Positions 26,058-34,284 of a stretch of DNA of 34,284 nt are shown here, in pieces. The first letter of the stretch is position 1; each line of letters opens with the position of its first letter. The stretch spans positions 1 to 34,284 of the forward strand of contig JBCCZC010000010.1 of the NCBI GenBank assembly GCA_039188505.1. Direction: 5' to 3'. The notes under the pieces were generated by a model. It saw only the letters and a program-made list of their open reading frames with translations. It had not been told where the DNA came from and did no database searches. Made by a program: the position numbers and the translations under genes. The DNA comes from JBCCZC01 sp039188505. Lineage in GTDB: Bacteria; Pseudomonadota; Gammaproteobacteria; Xanthomonadales; SZUA-38.

Positions 26058-26986
26058 GAGTTACCCACCACCAGGGCATTAATCTCGAACTCGTTTCGGA
26101 GGCGTGCTCGCACGGCGTCGGCGTCCGCGCGCTCGAGCTCGGGGCCGACGCGAACGCGGAAGCGCGCGCCCTGCCCCGCATCGATGCGATCGACGCTGGC
26201 AACCAGGCCGGCCGCCCGGAGCCGGTCACGGAGCGCGACGGCGTTCGTCTCGCTCGAGAAGACGCCGGCCTGCACCCACCAACCAAAGTTTCCGGCAGGC
26301 TCGATGCTGTCGGCGCCGGACGCTTGCTCGACGCGTTGCCGCAGGGACAGCTCGCCGGCACCCCGGATAAGCTCGCTGATGCGCGCCGCGCCTGCCATGG
26401 CGGCGTCACGCGTGCGGTAGTCGCCGGCTCGCACACGGTGCAGCGTTCGGCCATCGACCTGGATGGGGTCGGACCAGGCGTTGATGCCGCCGGCGGACAG
26501 GCGCTCGATGAGCGAATTCGCGTTAGCGACGCGGGAGAAGCTCCCGAGCTGCAGGAACCATTGACCCTCGCCCCGCCCGGGCCCGCCCCCCGCGGCAACC
26601 GTCGTGGGCTCCGGCACGTCTCGGTCGGTACTTGCCGCCGGAGCCGGCTCCTCTGCCACCATCGCCGGTGCCGGGGCCTGCGCGGGGGGCGGGTCCCGCA
26701 GCGTCGTGCGAGGCGGCGTCGTGTCGACGACGACTTCGGGGACCGACGTCAGGGACGGTTCCGGCTCGGCGTCAGGTAGGGGCATATCGCTGTCGGGCGG
26801 AGTCAGGCTCGGGTTGAGCGGCAGCCGACGCGTCTCGTAACGACCGTCCGGCGGCTCCGGAATCGACAGCTCCACCTCGCTGCGACCACCCTCCGCGGGG
26901 CCGTCCAGCAGCATGGGAATGAAGATGACGGCGAGGCAGACGATCACCGTCGCACCGACCAGTCGCTGTTTGAGCGCGATATCCAT
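26054..26986 (-). CDS. dedD: DedD-like protein with two SPOR domains
   Basis: A 310-residue bitopic membrane protein: short cytoplasmic N terminus, one helix (about residues 10-27), a long Pro-rich periplasmic linker (about 30-138), then two SPOR domains in tandem. SPOR1 covers about 142-208 (WFLQLGSFSRVANANSLIERL) and SPOR2 about 235-308 (WWVQAGVFSSETNAVALRDRL). SPOR domains bind denuded septal peptidoglycan, so a role in cell division is expected. E. coli DedD has one SPOR domain, so the duplication is notable. ATGA overlap with cvpA; folC ends eight bases upstream. Confidence 0.9.
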   Translation of the reverse strand: MDIALKQRLVGATVIVCLAVIFIPMLLDGPAEGGRSEVELSIPEPPDGRYETRRLPLNPSLTPPDSDMPLPDAEPEPSLTSVPEVVVDTTPPRTTLRDPPPAQAPAPAMVAEEPAPAASTDRDVPEPTTVAAGGGPGRGEGQWFLQLGSFSRVANANSLIERLSAGGINAWSDPIQVDGRTLHRVRAGDYRTRDAAMAGAARISELIRGAGELSLRQRVEQASGADSIEPAGNFGWWVQAGVFSSETNAVALRDRLRAAGLVASVDRIDAGQGARFRVRVGPELERADADAVRARLRNEFEINALVVGNS

Positions 26987-26994
26987 GCCGTCCG

Positions 26995-28270
26995 CTACCT
27001 GCCGTCGAGCGCGCCAATGATAACCCGGCGGCGGAGGATCTCGCCCGCCGCCTGGAATGATCCCGCAGCAAGCACGACGTCCGCCGGCCCGGCCGCGGCG
27101 ATCGCCGCCTCCCCGGCCGACGCGACGTCGTCGTGGATCGTCGCGTCGACGAGGCCCGCGCGCTGCGCCAGCATCGCGCCGGCCAGGCCGCGATCGCCGG
27201 CCGTGGTCGCTGCGTACCAGGCGTCCACGCTACCCTCGAGGCCCGCGACGAAGCCCGCCGGATCCTTGTCTGCAAGCATGGCCAGAACGACGTGCACCCG
27301 GCCGTCGCACGCCTGCGCGTCGAGCCAGCGACAGATCGCCGCCGCCGCCGCGGGATTGTGACCGACGTCGACCGCCTGGAGCGGCTCCGCTCCCAGGACC
27401 TGCAGCCTGCCTGCCGGGGCGCGCGGTGATCGCCGCATCAATGGCCTCGCGGCCGGGCAGCCAGCCGAGCGCGTCCATCAGCGCAAGGGCGCCCGCAGCA
27501 TTGTCGACCGCGTGTTGCGCCCCGGCGACCGGCCACGGTAGACCATCGAGGGCAACCGATCCGAGGTTCAGGACCCAGCCGTCGGCGCCGTAGCCAACGT
27601 CGAAGTCCTGCCCCCGTTCCCGGTAGGCTGCGCCGACCTCCGTGGCCACGGCTGCGATCGTGGCCGGGGCATCGACATCGGCGCAGACGGCGGGCTGTCC
27701 GGCGCGGAAGACACCGGCCTTCTCGCGGCCGATCGCGGCCCGGTCCGGACCAAGATATTCCATGTGATCGAGGCCGATCGCGGTCACGAGGGCACCGTCG
27801 CCATCGATGATGTTCACCGCGTCGAGGCGCCCGCCCAGTCCGATCTCGAGCACGGCGAGGTCAACGGCCGCCCGCCGGATGAGGTCCAGCGCCGCCAGCG
27901 TCCCGAACTCGAAGTAGGTGAGCGGCACCTCGCCTCGCGCCGCGTCGACCCGCTCGAAGGCCGCGCACAGGGACGCGTCGTCCACGGGCTCGCCGTCGAA
28001 GCGGATGCGTTCGTTGTAGTGCACGAGGTGCGGAGACGTGTAGGTGGCCGTGGTCCAGCCATGGGCCCGACCCAGCGCTTCGAGGACGGCCACGCTCGAC
28101 CCCTTGCCGTTGGTCCCCGCAACGACCAGCTGGCGCCGGGCCGCTCGCTCGATCCCCAGCCGCGCCGCAACCACGCGCACGCGGTCGAGGCCGAGCTCGA
28201 TATCGGCAGGATGCAGCTGCAGCTGCCGATCGAGCCAGTCAGCGACGGTGACCGGTGCGGTCGTACCCAT
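26995..28270 (-). pseudogene. folC: Folylpolyglutamate/dihydrofolate synthase, interrupted by a frameshift
   Basis: FolC adds glutamate to folates and makes dihydrofolate. The first frame (start ATG 28270) holds the ATP loop AGTNGKGSS, YTSPHL, and EIGLGGRLDAVN, and runs correctly to AIDAAITARP. The C-terminal part, PAGRLQVL, VDVGHNPAAA and the rest to 26995, lies in another frame. Removing one base from the four-base run at 27416-27419 (GGGG on plus, CCCC in the gene) restores ITARPAGRLQVL and gives one protein of about 424 residues, the normal FolC length. As read, the first frame would continue as nonsense to 27230. Because folC is normally essential and both halves are well conserved, a sequencing or assembly error is likelier than a dead gene. 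Confidence 0.88.
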
Positions 28271-28284
28271 GGCGACAGCGCGCC

Positions 28285-29190
28285 TCAGGTCTGCGGTTCA
28301 GGCTCCGCGGCCTCGAGACCGACCTCGGGCAGGTGCGGCTCCCGCTTGCACAGGATTGCCAGCAGTGACGCAATCTTTTCCCGCAGGTCGCGCCGGTCGA
28401 CGATCATGTCGATGGCGCCATGCTCCAGCAGAAATTCGCTGCGCTGGAAGCCCTCGGGCAGGGTTTCGCGAACGGTCTGCTCGATGACCCGGGGCCCAGC
28501 GAAACCGATGAGAGCGCCCGGCTCCGCGATGTTGATGTCCCCGAGCATGCCGAGACTCGCCGATACGCCGCCCGTCGTCGGGTGGGTGAGGACCGAAATA
28601 TAGGGAATGCCGGCTTCGCCGAGCCGCGCGATGATCGCGCTCGTCTTCGCCATCTGCATCAGGGAGAAGAGGGCCTCCTGCATGCGCGCGCCGCCCGTCG
28701 CCGAGAAGCAGACGAGCGGTGTGCGCTGCTCCAGCGCCCGCTCGGCCGCCAGGCGGAAACGTTCGCCGACCACGGCGCCCATGGACCCGCCCATGAACGC
28801 GAACTCGAAGGCGCAAGCGATGATCGGATCGCCCTTCAGGGCGCCCTCATAGGCGATCAGCGCATCCCGCTCGCCGGTCGCTTTCTGGGCCTGGGCCATG
28901 CGGCTCTTGTAGGTCTTCTGATCCTTGAATTTCAGGACATCCATCGGCTCCAGCCCGCCGCCCAGCTCCCGGTGGGAATCCGCGTCGAGAAACATCTCGA
29001 GCCGCTGCCGCGCGCTGATGCGCATATGATGGCCACACTTGGGGCAGACCTCGAGGCTGCGCTCCAGCTCGGGCCGGTAGAGCACCGAGTCGCAGGCCGG
29101 ACACTTGTTCCAGAGCCCTTCGGGAATACTGCGCTTCCGCCCGCCTTCGGTGCGGATGCGTCCGGGCATCAACTTCTGTAGCCAGCTCAT
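28285..29190 (-). CDS. accD: Acetyl-CoA carboxylase carboxyltransferase subunit beta
   Basis: A 301-residue AccD that with AccA transfers carboxyl from biotin to acetyl-CoA to make malonyl-CoA. The N-terminal four-Cys zinc ribbon is present (Cys30, Cys33, Cys49, Cys52 in NKCPAC and EVCPKCGHH), followed by the crotonase-fold carboxyltransferase core (GGSMGAVVGERF, SATGGARMQEA, LTHPTTGGVSAS). Length is normal. It sits between trpA (one base away) and folC (14 bases), the usual gammaproteobacterial order. Confidence 0.97.
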   Translation of the reverse strand: MSWLQKLMPGRIRTEGGRKRSIPEGLWNKCPACDSVLYRPELERSLEVCPKCGHHMRISARQRLEMFLDADSHRELGGGLEPMDVLKFKDQKTYKSRMAQAQKATGERDALIAYEGALKGDPIIACAFEFAFMGGSMGAVVGERFRLAAERALEQRTPLVCFSATGGARMQEALFSLMQMAKTSAIIARLGEAGIPYISVLTHPTTGGVSASLGMLGDINIAEPGALIGFAGPRVIEQTVRETLPEGFQRSEFLLEHGAIDMIVDRRDLREKIASLLAILCKREPHLPEVGLEAAEPEPQT

Positions 29191-29191
29191 A

Positions 29192-30019
29192 TCAGCCTGC
29201 CCTGTCGAGTGTCATCGCATCGAGCGCCGAGCGAAACGGCGCCATGAAGTCGCGGGCCGTGCGCTTCGCGGCCGCCGCGTCGGACTGCTGCCCGAGGAGC
29301 TCCACAAGCGCGCTGCCGATCACCACCGCGTCCGCGGTTTCCGCGACCGCCACCGCGTGTTCGGGCGTCTTGATGCCGAAGCCAACGCCGACCGGCAGGT
29401 CGGTGCGCTGCTGCAGCTGGGCCACATGCTCGCCGACCGCCGTGGTCGCCAGGTGACCCGCGCCAGTCACGCCGGTGAGGGATACGTAATAGACGAACCC
29501 GCCGGCCCGGGCCATGACGCGCTCGACGCGGTCATCCGAGCTGGTCGGCGCCAGCAGGAAGATCTGGTGGATCCCGGCCGCCTTGAGCGGGTCGAGGGTG
29601 CCGGCCTCCTCGGGCGGCACGTCCACCATCAGAATGCCGTCGACGCCGGCCTCGCGCGCCTTCGCTGCGAAGTCATCGAGGCCATAACGCATCACGGGAT
29701 TCAGGTATCCCATCAGGACGATCGGGGTGGATGGATCGTCCTCGCGGAAGGCCGCAACCATCGCGAGCACGTCGGCCACGCCGACGCCCTGGGCCAGAGC
29801 CGACTCACAGGCCCGCTGGATCACCGGACCGTCGGCCATGGGATCCGAGAACGGCAGGCCCAGCTCGATGATGTCCGCACCGGCTTCGACGAGGCCGTGC
29901 AGCGTCGGCACGGTGGCGGCAGCGCTGGGATAGCCGGCCGTCACGTAGGGCACGAGCGCCTTGCGGGAGGTCTCGCGCAGCGCGTCGAAGCGCTTGTCGA
30001 TCCGATTGGCCGCCGTCAC
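29192..30019 (-). CDS. trpA: Tryptophan synthase alpha subunit
   Basis: A 275-residue TrpA, a TIM barrel that cleaves indole-3-glycerol phosphate to indole and glyceraldehyde-3-phosphate. Catalytic Glu52 (IELGLPFSDP) and Asp63 (MADGPVIQ) correspond to E. coli Glu49 and Asp60. The start is GTG at 30019, overlapping the trpB stop as GTGA, so alpha and beta subunits are translationally coupled for the 1:1 complex. Confidence 0.97.
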   Translation of the reverse strand: MTAANRIDKRFDALRETSRKALVPYVTAGYPSAAATVPTLHGLVEAGADIIELGLPFSDPMADGPVIQRACESALAQGVGVADVLAMVAAFREDDPSTPIVLMGYLNPVMRYGLDDFAAKAREAGVDGILMVDVPPEEAGTLDPLKAAGIHQIFLLAPTSSDDRVERVMARAGGFVYYVSLTGVTGAGHLATTAVGEHVAQLQQRTDLPVGVGFGIKTPEHAVAVAETADAVVIGSALVELLGQQSDAAAAKRTARDFMAPFRSALDAMTLDRAG

Positions 30020-31245
30020 AGTTCGATGCCCTCCATCGCCGCCACGGTGTTCACGTCCTTGTCGCCGCGGCCGGACAGGTTCACCAGAATCCGCTGGTCC
30101 GACCGCATCTCGCCCGCGAGCTTAATGGCGTACGCCACCGCGTGTGCCGTTTCGAGGGCCGGAATGATGCCTTCCTCGCGGCAGAGGCGGTGGAAACCAT
30201 CCATGGCTTCCTCGTCCGTGATGCCGACGTACTGCGCCCGGCCGGAATCCTTCAGCCACGCGTGCTCGGGTCCGACGCCCGGATAATCCAGGCCGGCCGA
30301 CACCGAATGGGTCTCCCGGATCTGGCCGTTCTCGTCATCGAGCACGTAGGTCCGGTTGCCGTGCAGCACGCCCGGTTGGCCGGCGCAGAGCGACGCGGCG
30401 TGTTCTTCCGTGTGGAGCCCGCGGCCCGCGGCCTCGACGCCGACCATGGCAACGCCGGCGTCATCGATGAACGGATGGAACAGGCCCATGGCGTTCGAGC
30501 CGCCGCCCACGCACGCCACGAGCACATCGGGCAGCGCCCCCTCGCGCTCGAGCATCTGTTTCCGGGCCTCGCGACCGATCACCGCATTGAAGTCCCGGAC
30601 CATCATCGGGTAGGGATGCGGGCCGGCGACGGTGCCGATGATGTAAAAGGTGTCCTCGACGTTGGTCACCCAGTCTCGCAGCGCCTCGTTGAGGGCGTCC
30701 TTCAGGGTCTTCGAGCCGGAAGTGACCGGCCGGACTTCGGCGCCCAGCAGGCGCATGCGGTAGACGTTCGGCGCCTGCCGGTGAACGTCGGTCTCGCCCA
30801 TGTAGACGATACATTCCATGCCCAAGCGGGCCGCAACCGTTGCGCTAGCGACACCGTGCTGGCCGGCGCCGGTCTCGGCGATCACGCGCGGCTTGCCGAG
30901 GTGCCGGGCGACGAGCGCCTGCCCGACGGTATTGTTGATCTTGTGGGCGCCCGTATGGTTCAGATCCTCACGCTTGAAGAAGATCTGGGCCCCGCCGGCG
31001 CTCTTCGACAGGCGCTCGGCGTGGTAGATGGGCGACGGCCGGCCGACGAAGTCCGCCAGGTCCCGGTCGAGCTCGGCCAGGAAATCGGGGTCGGACTGGA
31101 GCTTCCGGTACTCATCCCGCAGGGCCTCGAGCGCCGGCATGAGCGTCTCGGCCACGTACATTCCGCCATAGGGGCCGAAGTGGCCCGAGGCGTCCGGGAG
31201 CTGAGCCCCCATCTCGAAATCAAGCTTTGTCGCTGCAGTCGACAC
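30016..31245 (-). CDS. trpB: Tryptophan synthase beta subunit
   Basis: A 409-residue PLP enzyme that joins indole and serine. The PLP lysine is Lys102 in NHTGAHKINN; VGGGSNA, the phosphate-binding loop, and GPYGGMYVAETLMPAL are present. The start is set at GTG 31245 because GAGAGG lies six bases upstream and the frame is protein-like from there; this makes trpB overlap the end of trpF by 26 bases. ATG at 31212 (MGAQLPD) is the alternative, giving 398 residues with no overlap but a poor ribosome site. Confidence 0.95.
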   Translation of the reverse strand: MSTAATKLDFEMGAQLPDASGHFGPYGGMYVAETLMPALEALRDEYRKLQSDPDFLAELDRDLADFVGRPSPIYHAERLSKSAGGAQIFFKREDLNHTGAHKINNTVGQALVARHLGKPRVIAETGAGQHGVASATVAARLGMECIVYMGETDVHRQAPNVYRMRLLGAEVRPVTSGSKTLKDALNEALRDWVTNVEDTFYIIGTVAGPHPYPMMVRDFNAVIGREARKQMLEREGALPDVLVACVGGGSNAMGLFHPFIDDAGVAMVGVEAAGRGLHTEEHAASLCAGQPGVLHGNRTYVLDDENGQIRETHSVSAGLDYPGVGPEHAWLKDSGRAQYVGITDEEAMDGFHRLCREEGIIPALETAHAVAYAIKLAGEMRSDQRILVNLSGRGDKDVNTVAAMEGIEL

Positions 31246-31846
31246 GCCGTACCTCTCTAAAGAATCGTTCCAGGAGCGCCGCATCCTTGATGCCTGGCGC
31301 AGACTCCACGCCGCTGGCCACGTCCACACCGTAGGGCCGAGCAGCTTCGATGGCCCGCCCGACGTTGTCCGGTGTGAGACCGCCCGCGAGGAGCAAAGAT
31401 CCACCAATATTGCCGGGAAAACCGGTCCAGTCAAATGTCTGCCCGGTCCCCCCCAGCGCCCCGGGAGGATGGCTGTCGACAACCAGCCCCCGAGCGCCGG
31501 CGTAGCGCCCCGCTTCCGCTTCGAACACGCTGTGAGACAGCGCCTTCAGCCAGGGCCTGCCGTGCCGGGCGCACGCCTCCGGGCTCTCGCTGCCGTGGAA
31601 TTGGATCAGGTCCGGATCCACCGCGTCCACCGCCCGCTCGATCGTCTCTGCTTCAGCGTCCGCGACAAGCATCACGAGGGCCGCCAGACCATCGACCGCG
31701 TCGCGCACCCGGCGCGCCGCATCCAGGTCCACGCATCGTTTGCTCCGGGGCACCAGGATGACGCCGATGGCGTCCGCGCCCAGGTCGCACGCGAGGCGGG
31801 CGTCTTCCGGTCGTGTGATCCCGCAGATCTTCACCCGCGTTCTCAT
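31220..31846 (-). CDS. trpF: Phosphoribosylanthranilate isomerase
   Basis: A 208-residue TIM-barrel enzyme of tryptophan synthesis. Catalytic Cys8 (VKICGIT) and Asp124 (LVVDSHPPG) are present, with the phosphate-binding GGTGQTFDW and LAGGLTPDNV near the end. The ATG overlaps the truA stop as ATGA. trpF-trpB-trpA are here without the trpE, trpG, trpD and trpC genes, the split arrangement usual in pseudomonads and related Gammaproteobacteria. Confidence 0.97.
   Translation of the reverse strand: MRTRVKICGITRPEDARLACDLGADAIGVILVPRSKRCVDLDAARRVRDAVDGLAALVMLVADAEAETIERAVDAVDPDLIQFHGSESPEACARHGRPWLKALSHSVFEAEAGRYAGARGLVVDSHPPGALGGTGQTFDWTGFPGNIGGSLLLAGGLTPDNVGRAIEAARPYGVDVASGVESAPGIKDAALLERFFREVRRVDCSDKA
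31252..31257 (-). promoter_or_regulatory. Shine-Dalgarno supporting the GTG start of trpB
   Basis: GAGAGG on the minus strand, inside the trpF coding sequence, lies six bases before the GTG at 31245. The alternative ATG at 31212 has only GAG at the start codon. This favours the 26-base trpF-trpB overlap. Confidence 0.55.
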
Positions 31847-32646
31847 CGCGCCGCGCCACTCGTTGCGACCGCCGGCAGATTCCAGCGACTTCCATAGCGG
31901 ACGGCCTCGAGGGTGAGGCCGCGCGCATGCGCGGTGGCCGCTCCCTGCGTGCGGTCACGCGCCGCGAGCAGGGCCACCAGCCAGGCGGCGTCGCACTCCC
32001 CCCGTCCGACCGCCAGCAGCGCGCCGGTGATGTTCCTCACCATGTGATGCAAGAACGCGTTTCCTTCGATGACGATAGCGATGTCGTTGCCGAGGCGGGT
32101 GACCGCTAGCGAGTTGATCTGTCGCACCGGGTGCGTGGCCTGGCAGGCCGCTGCCCGGAAGCTGCTGAAGTCGTGCTCGCCGACCAGCGCCTGACCGGCT
32201 ACGTGCATGGCAGCGGCGTTCAGCGGATCGCGGACCCAGGCCGCGGTCGACCGTCGGAGTACGGGCCGCGTTGGCTGGTTGACGATGCGATAGCGGTAGC
32301 GTCGACCTTCGGCCGAAAAGCGGGCGTGAAAGTCCGCGGCAACGGGCCGGAGCCAGCGCAGCGCCACGTCATCGTCGAGCTGCGTATTCGTTCCCAGCAG
32401 CCACGCGTGGTCCGGTCGCTCCGCGTCGGAATCAAAGTGGATCACCTGTCCGCCAGCGTGGACGCCCGAATCGGTCCGGCCGGAACCGATGACGCGAACC
32501 GGTCGATCGGCAACGTGCCCGAGGGCGGCTTCGAGTGCGCCCTGCACCGTTCGCTGGCCACGCTGCAGTTGGAAGCCGGCGAAGGCCGAGCCGTCATAGG
32601 CGACACCGGCCGCGTAGCGTCGGGTCTGGCTCGGTGTGGTCGACAT
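31843..32646 (-). CDS. truA: tRNA pseudouridine(38-40) synthase
   Basis: A 267-residue TruA, which makes pseudouridine at positions 38-40 of many tRNA anticodon arms. The catalytic Asp59 lies in SGRTDSGVHA; YDGSAFAGFQLQ and FLHHMVRNITGALL are the other family signatures. Length is normal. It follows fimV after 72 bases with two hairpins and overlaps trpF by ATGA, so it is likely the first gene of a truA-trpF-trpB-trpA unit. Confidence 0.96.
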   Translation of the reverse strand: MSTTPSQTRRYAAGVAYDGSAFAGFQLQRGQRTVQGALEAALGHVADRPVRVIGSGRTDSGVHAGGQVIHFDSDAERPDHAWLLGTNTQLDDDVALRWLRPVAADFHARFSAEGRRYRYRIVNQPTRPVLRRSTAAWVRDPLNAAAMHVAGQALVGEHDFSSFRAAACQATHPVRQINSLAVTRLGNDIAIVIEGNAFLHHMVRNITGALLAVGRGECDAAWLVALLAARDRTQGAATAHARGLTLEAVRYGSRWNLPAVATSGAAR

Positions 32647-32650
32647 GAGC

Positions 32651-32701
32651 GGCTTTGCGAAAGCCCCAACGACAACGGCCGGCGCGGGGCCGGCCGTTGT
32701 C
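32651..32701 (-). other. Two hairpins between fimV and truA
   Basis: A perfect 13-base GC-rich stem with a five-base loop spans 32671-32701 (arms around ACAACGGCCGGC). A second stem, GGCTTT-GCG-AAAGCC, spans 32651-32665, ending four bases before the truA start. The large one probably ends fimV transcription, although no T-tract follows; the small one would cover the truA ribosome-binding region. Confidence 0.55.
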
Positions 32702-32718
32702 AGCAGCTTCGCCCCGGG

Positions 32719-34284
32719 TCAGCCCTCGAGGCCATCCATGAGCTGCTGGGCCTCGGACTTCTGCTCGTCGCTGCCCTCGGCGAGGACCTCCTCGAGCATG
32801 CCGCGGGCGCCATCCGGGTCGCCCATCTCGATGTAGGCGCGGGCCAGATCCAGCTTCGTCCCGGCACTTTCTTCGCCGGCGAAGAGCTCGGTGTCGGAGA
32901 GTTCGAGATCGTCCAGATCGACGTCCTCGCCATCATCGTCGTCGAGACCGAGGTCAAGCTCCATCTCCGCCGTGTCCATGCCGGCGACGTCGCCGGCATC
33001 TTGGCCGACGTCCAGCGCTTCGAGCTCGAACTCCGTCCGGTCCCCTTCGGTTTCCAGCGGCTCGGCTTCACCGGTGTCGTTGAGATCGACCCCGATGCCC
33101 TCGAGATCGAGCTCGAGGTCGTCGAGGTCCGCCGACTCCTGCTCGCTGAGGGGCTCGACGGTCTCGTTGAGATGGTCGACCGACGGCAGCTCCTCCTCGA
33201 TCTCGAGGTCGCTGAGGTCGGGTTCGGCCGAAATCTCGGCCTCCTCGGCTTCCGCCTCGTCGACTTCCGGCAGATCGATGTCGCTCAGATCGAAATCGAG
33301 GCTCATGTCGTCGTCATCGGCCCCGGTATCGCCCCCGGTCGACTCGGCGTCTGCCGGCGCCTCTACCTCGGTATCTGCGCCCGGCAGATCGAGATCGTCG
33401 AGGTTGAACTCGAGGCCCTCATCGAGCTCGTCGACCACGTCCTCGGCGGCGTCTTCGACCGCCTCGGCGGCCTGCTCGATCACATCCTCGGGCTCGTCGT
33501 CGTCGAGATTGAACTCCAGGTCGGGGAGATCGTCATCATCGCCCTCGAGGTCGAGGTCGAGATCGAAGTCAAAGTCCTCCTCGGCATCCGCAGCAGCGAC
33601 CGCCTGCGCCGGGATCTCGCGCGTGGAATCATCGGTGATCGCGTCATCGCCGAGATCCAGATCGAGGTCGATGTCGTCGTCGTCCCCAAGGTCCGCCGCC
33701 GGCGTTGGCGGCGGTGTCGTCATCATGATCTGCGTCTCGCCGGAATCGGCCGACGGATCGCCGGCATCGCCGAACAGGGCGTCGGCCGGCGCGAGCTTCG
33801 CACCCATGGACCGGACCTCCATCCAGGCGGGATGGGTCTCGCCGACCGTCTCCTTCATGGCGGCGGCCGCGGCGACAAACTTCTCGGTGCTCTCGTCCGC
33901 GTAGTACTGGCGCAGCAGGCGCAGGTGCGTCTGCGCGTTGCCCGGATCGTCGGCCAGTTCCGCCTTCAGGCTCGCCTCGAGATCGGCGGCATCGGCGGAC
34001 GCCTCGTCGGCGCCGTCGTCCGGCTCCATGTCGGCATCGGCCTCCGCAGCTGCGCCGATGTCGGCGAAGAGCGCATCATCGTCGCTGACGGCGTAGGACG
34101 GCTCGTCACCGGTTGACTGGCGGCGGCGGTAGAGCATGAAGCCGAGTCCACCGAGGCCGAGCAGCACCAGCGCACCACCGCCGAGAATCAGCGGGTTCGA
34201 GAGCAGGCCGGGCTCCTCGTCGAAGGTGACGGGCTCCGTGGTCGGCCGCGGCTGGGGCGGCGCGGCGCCCGCGGGCACCTGGTC
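32719..34284 (-). CDS. fimV: FimV family protein, C-terminal part (runs off the window)
   Basis: About 520 residues of the C-terminal half of FimV; the LysM-containing N terminus lies beyond 34284. Visible are one membrane helix (NPLILGGGALVLLGLGGLGF) followed by RRR, a TPR-like helical segment (LEASLKAELADDPGNAQTHL), a very long acidic region of about 300 residues built of D/E-D-L repeats, and the conserved FimV C-terminal domain (TKLDLARAYIEMGDPDGARGML). FimV organises the cell pole and type IV pilus or twitching functions in pseudomonads and vibrios. It is upstream of truA, as in many Gammaproteobacteria. Confidence 0.93.
   Translation of the reverse strand, partial: DQVPAGAAPPQPRPTTEPVTFDEEPGLLSNPLILGGGALVLLGLGGLGFMLYRRRQSTGDEPSYAVSDDDALFADIGAAAEADADMEPDDGADEASADAADLEASLKAELADDPGNAQTHLRLLRQYYADESTEKFVAAAAAMKETVGETHPAWMEVRSMGAKLAPADALFGDAGDPSADSGETQIMMTTPPPTPAADLGDDDDIDLDLDLGDDAITDDSTREIPAQAVAAADAEEDFDFDLDLDLEGDDDDLPDLEFNLDDDEPEDVIEQAAEAVEDAAEDVVDELDEGLEFNLDDLDLPGADTEVEAPADAESTGGDTGADDDDMSLDFDLSDIDLPEVDEAEAEEAEISAEPDLSDLEIEEELPSVDHLNETVEPLSEQESADLDDLELDLEGIGVDLNDTGEAEPLETEGDRTEFELEALDVGQDAGDVAGMDTAEMELDLGLDDDDGEDVDLDDLELSDTELFAGEESAGTKLDLARAYIEMGDPDGARGMLEEVLAEGSDEQKSEAQQLMDGLEG

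Noticed and set aside
32131..34116. 661-codon plus-strand open frame opposite truA and fimV
   Set aside because: It is the complement of the acidic fimV repeats (Asp and Glu codons read backwards give Val, Ile, Glu-rich sequence) and of truA; both sense genes are clear.

Overview
The window is a gene-dense, very GC-rich chromosomal segment of a gammaproteobacterium. The strongest pointer is the minus-strand block fimV-truA-trpF-trpB-trpA-accD-folC-dedD-cvpA-purF, a gene order typical of Gammaproteobacteria. A NADP-type icd, gyrA, lpxH, an RND efflux pair and an IPTL-CTERM surface protein fit a free-living aquatic or soil member, possibly in or near Lysobacterales/Wenzhouxiangellaceae. The family assignment is a guess from gene content; no rRNA is present to test it. 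No insertion sequence, phage gene, CRISPR array or origin was seen, and no gene-free stretch exceeds about 180 bases.

Layout. 1-3820: tRNA-Ser(GGA), then two divergent, tightly coupled pairs: a TIGR04282/TIGR04283-type glycosyltransferase pair (minus), and a mercuric-reductase-like flavoprotein plus DUF547 protein (plus). 3833-8076 (minus): thioesterase, gyrA, mtnA. 8222-9623 (plus): exported cyclophilin and lpxH. 9730-14009 (minus): RND pump and its lipoprotein adaptor. 14057-16721 (minus): three consecutive secreted proteins, namely a LamG-like protein with a C-terminal type I dockerin, a small cohesin-like protein, and a cohesin-like/Ig-like protein with an IPTL-CTERM-type C-terminal anchor, closed by a perfect intrinsic terminator. 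16899-19177 (plus): polyprenol-type GT2, DUF2304 membrane protein, GT4. 19141-21740 (minus): a GT-C-like polytopic protein and an unrecognised membrane partner. 21801-34284 (minus): DUF455 ferritin-like protein, icd, purF, cvpA, dedD, folC (frameshifted), accD, trpA, trpB, trpF, truA and the C-terminal part of fimV, which runs off the window.

How the genes work together. Many neighbours overlap by ATGA/GTGA/TGATG, so translational coupling is the main organisation: both 5' pairs, adaptor-pump, GT2-DUF2304, the GT-C pair, dedD-cvpA, trpB-trpA and truA-trpF. The least ordinary part is 14.1-16.7 kb. It encodes a dockerin, two predicted cohesin-like partners and a predicted surface anchor, beside a set of envelope-glycan genes. 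This looks like a minimal non-cellulolytic cohesin-dockerin surface assembly; it is inferred from sequence patterns and untested. A palindrome overlapping a good promoter separates the anchored protein from the two upstream genes, suggesting separate control.
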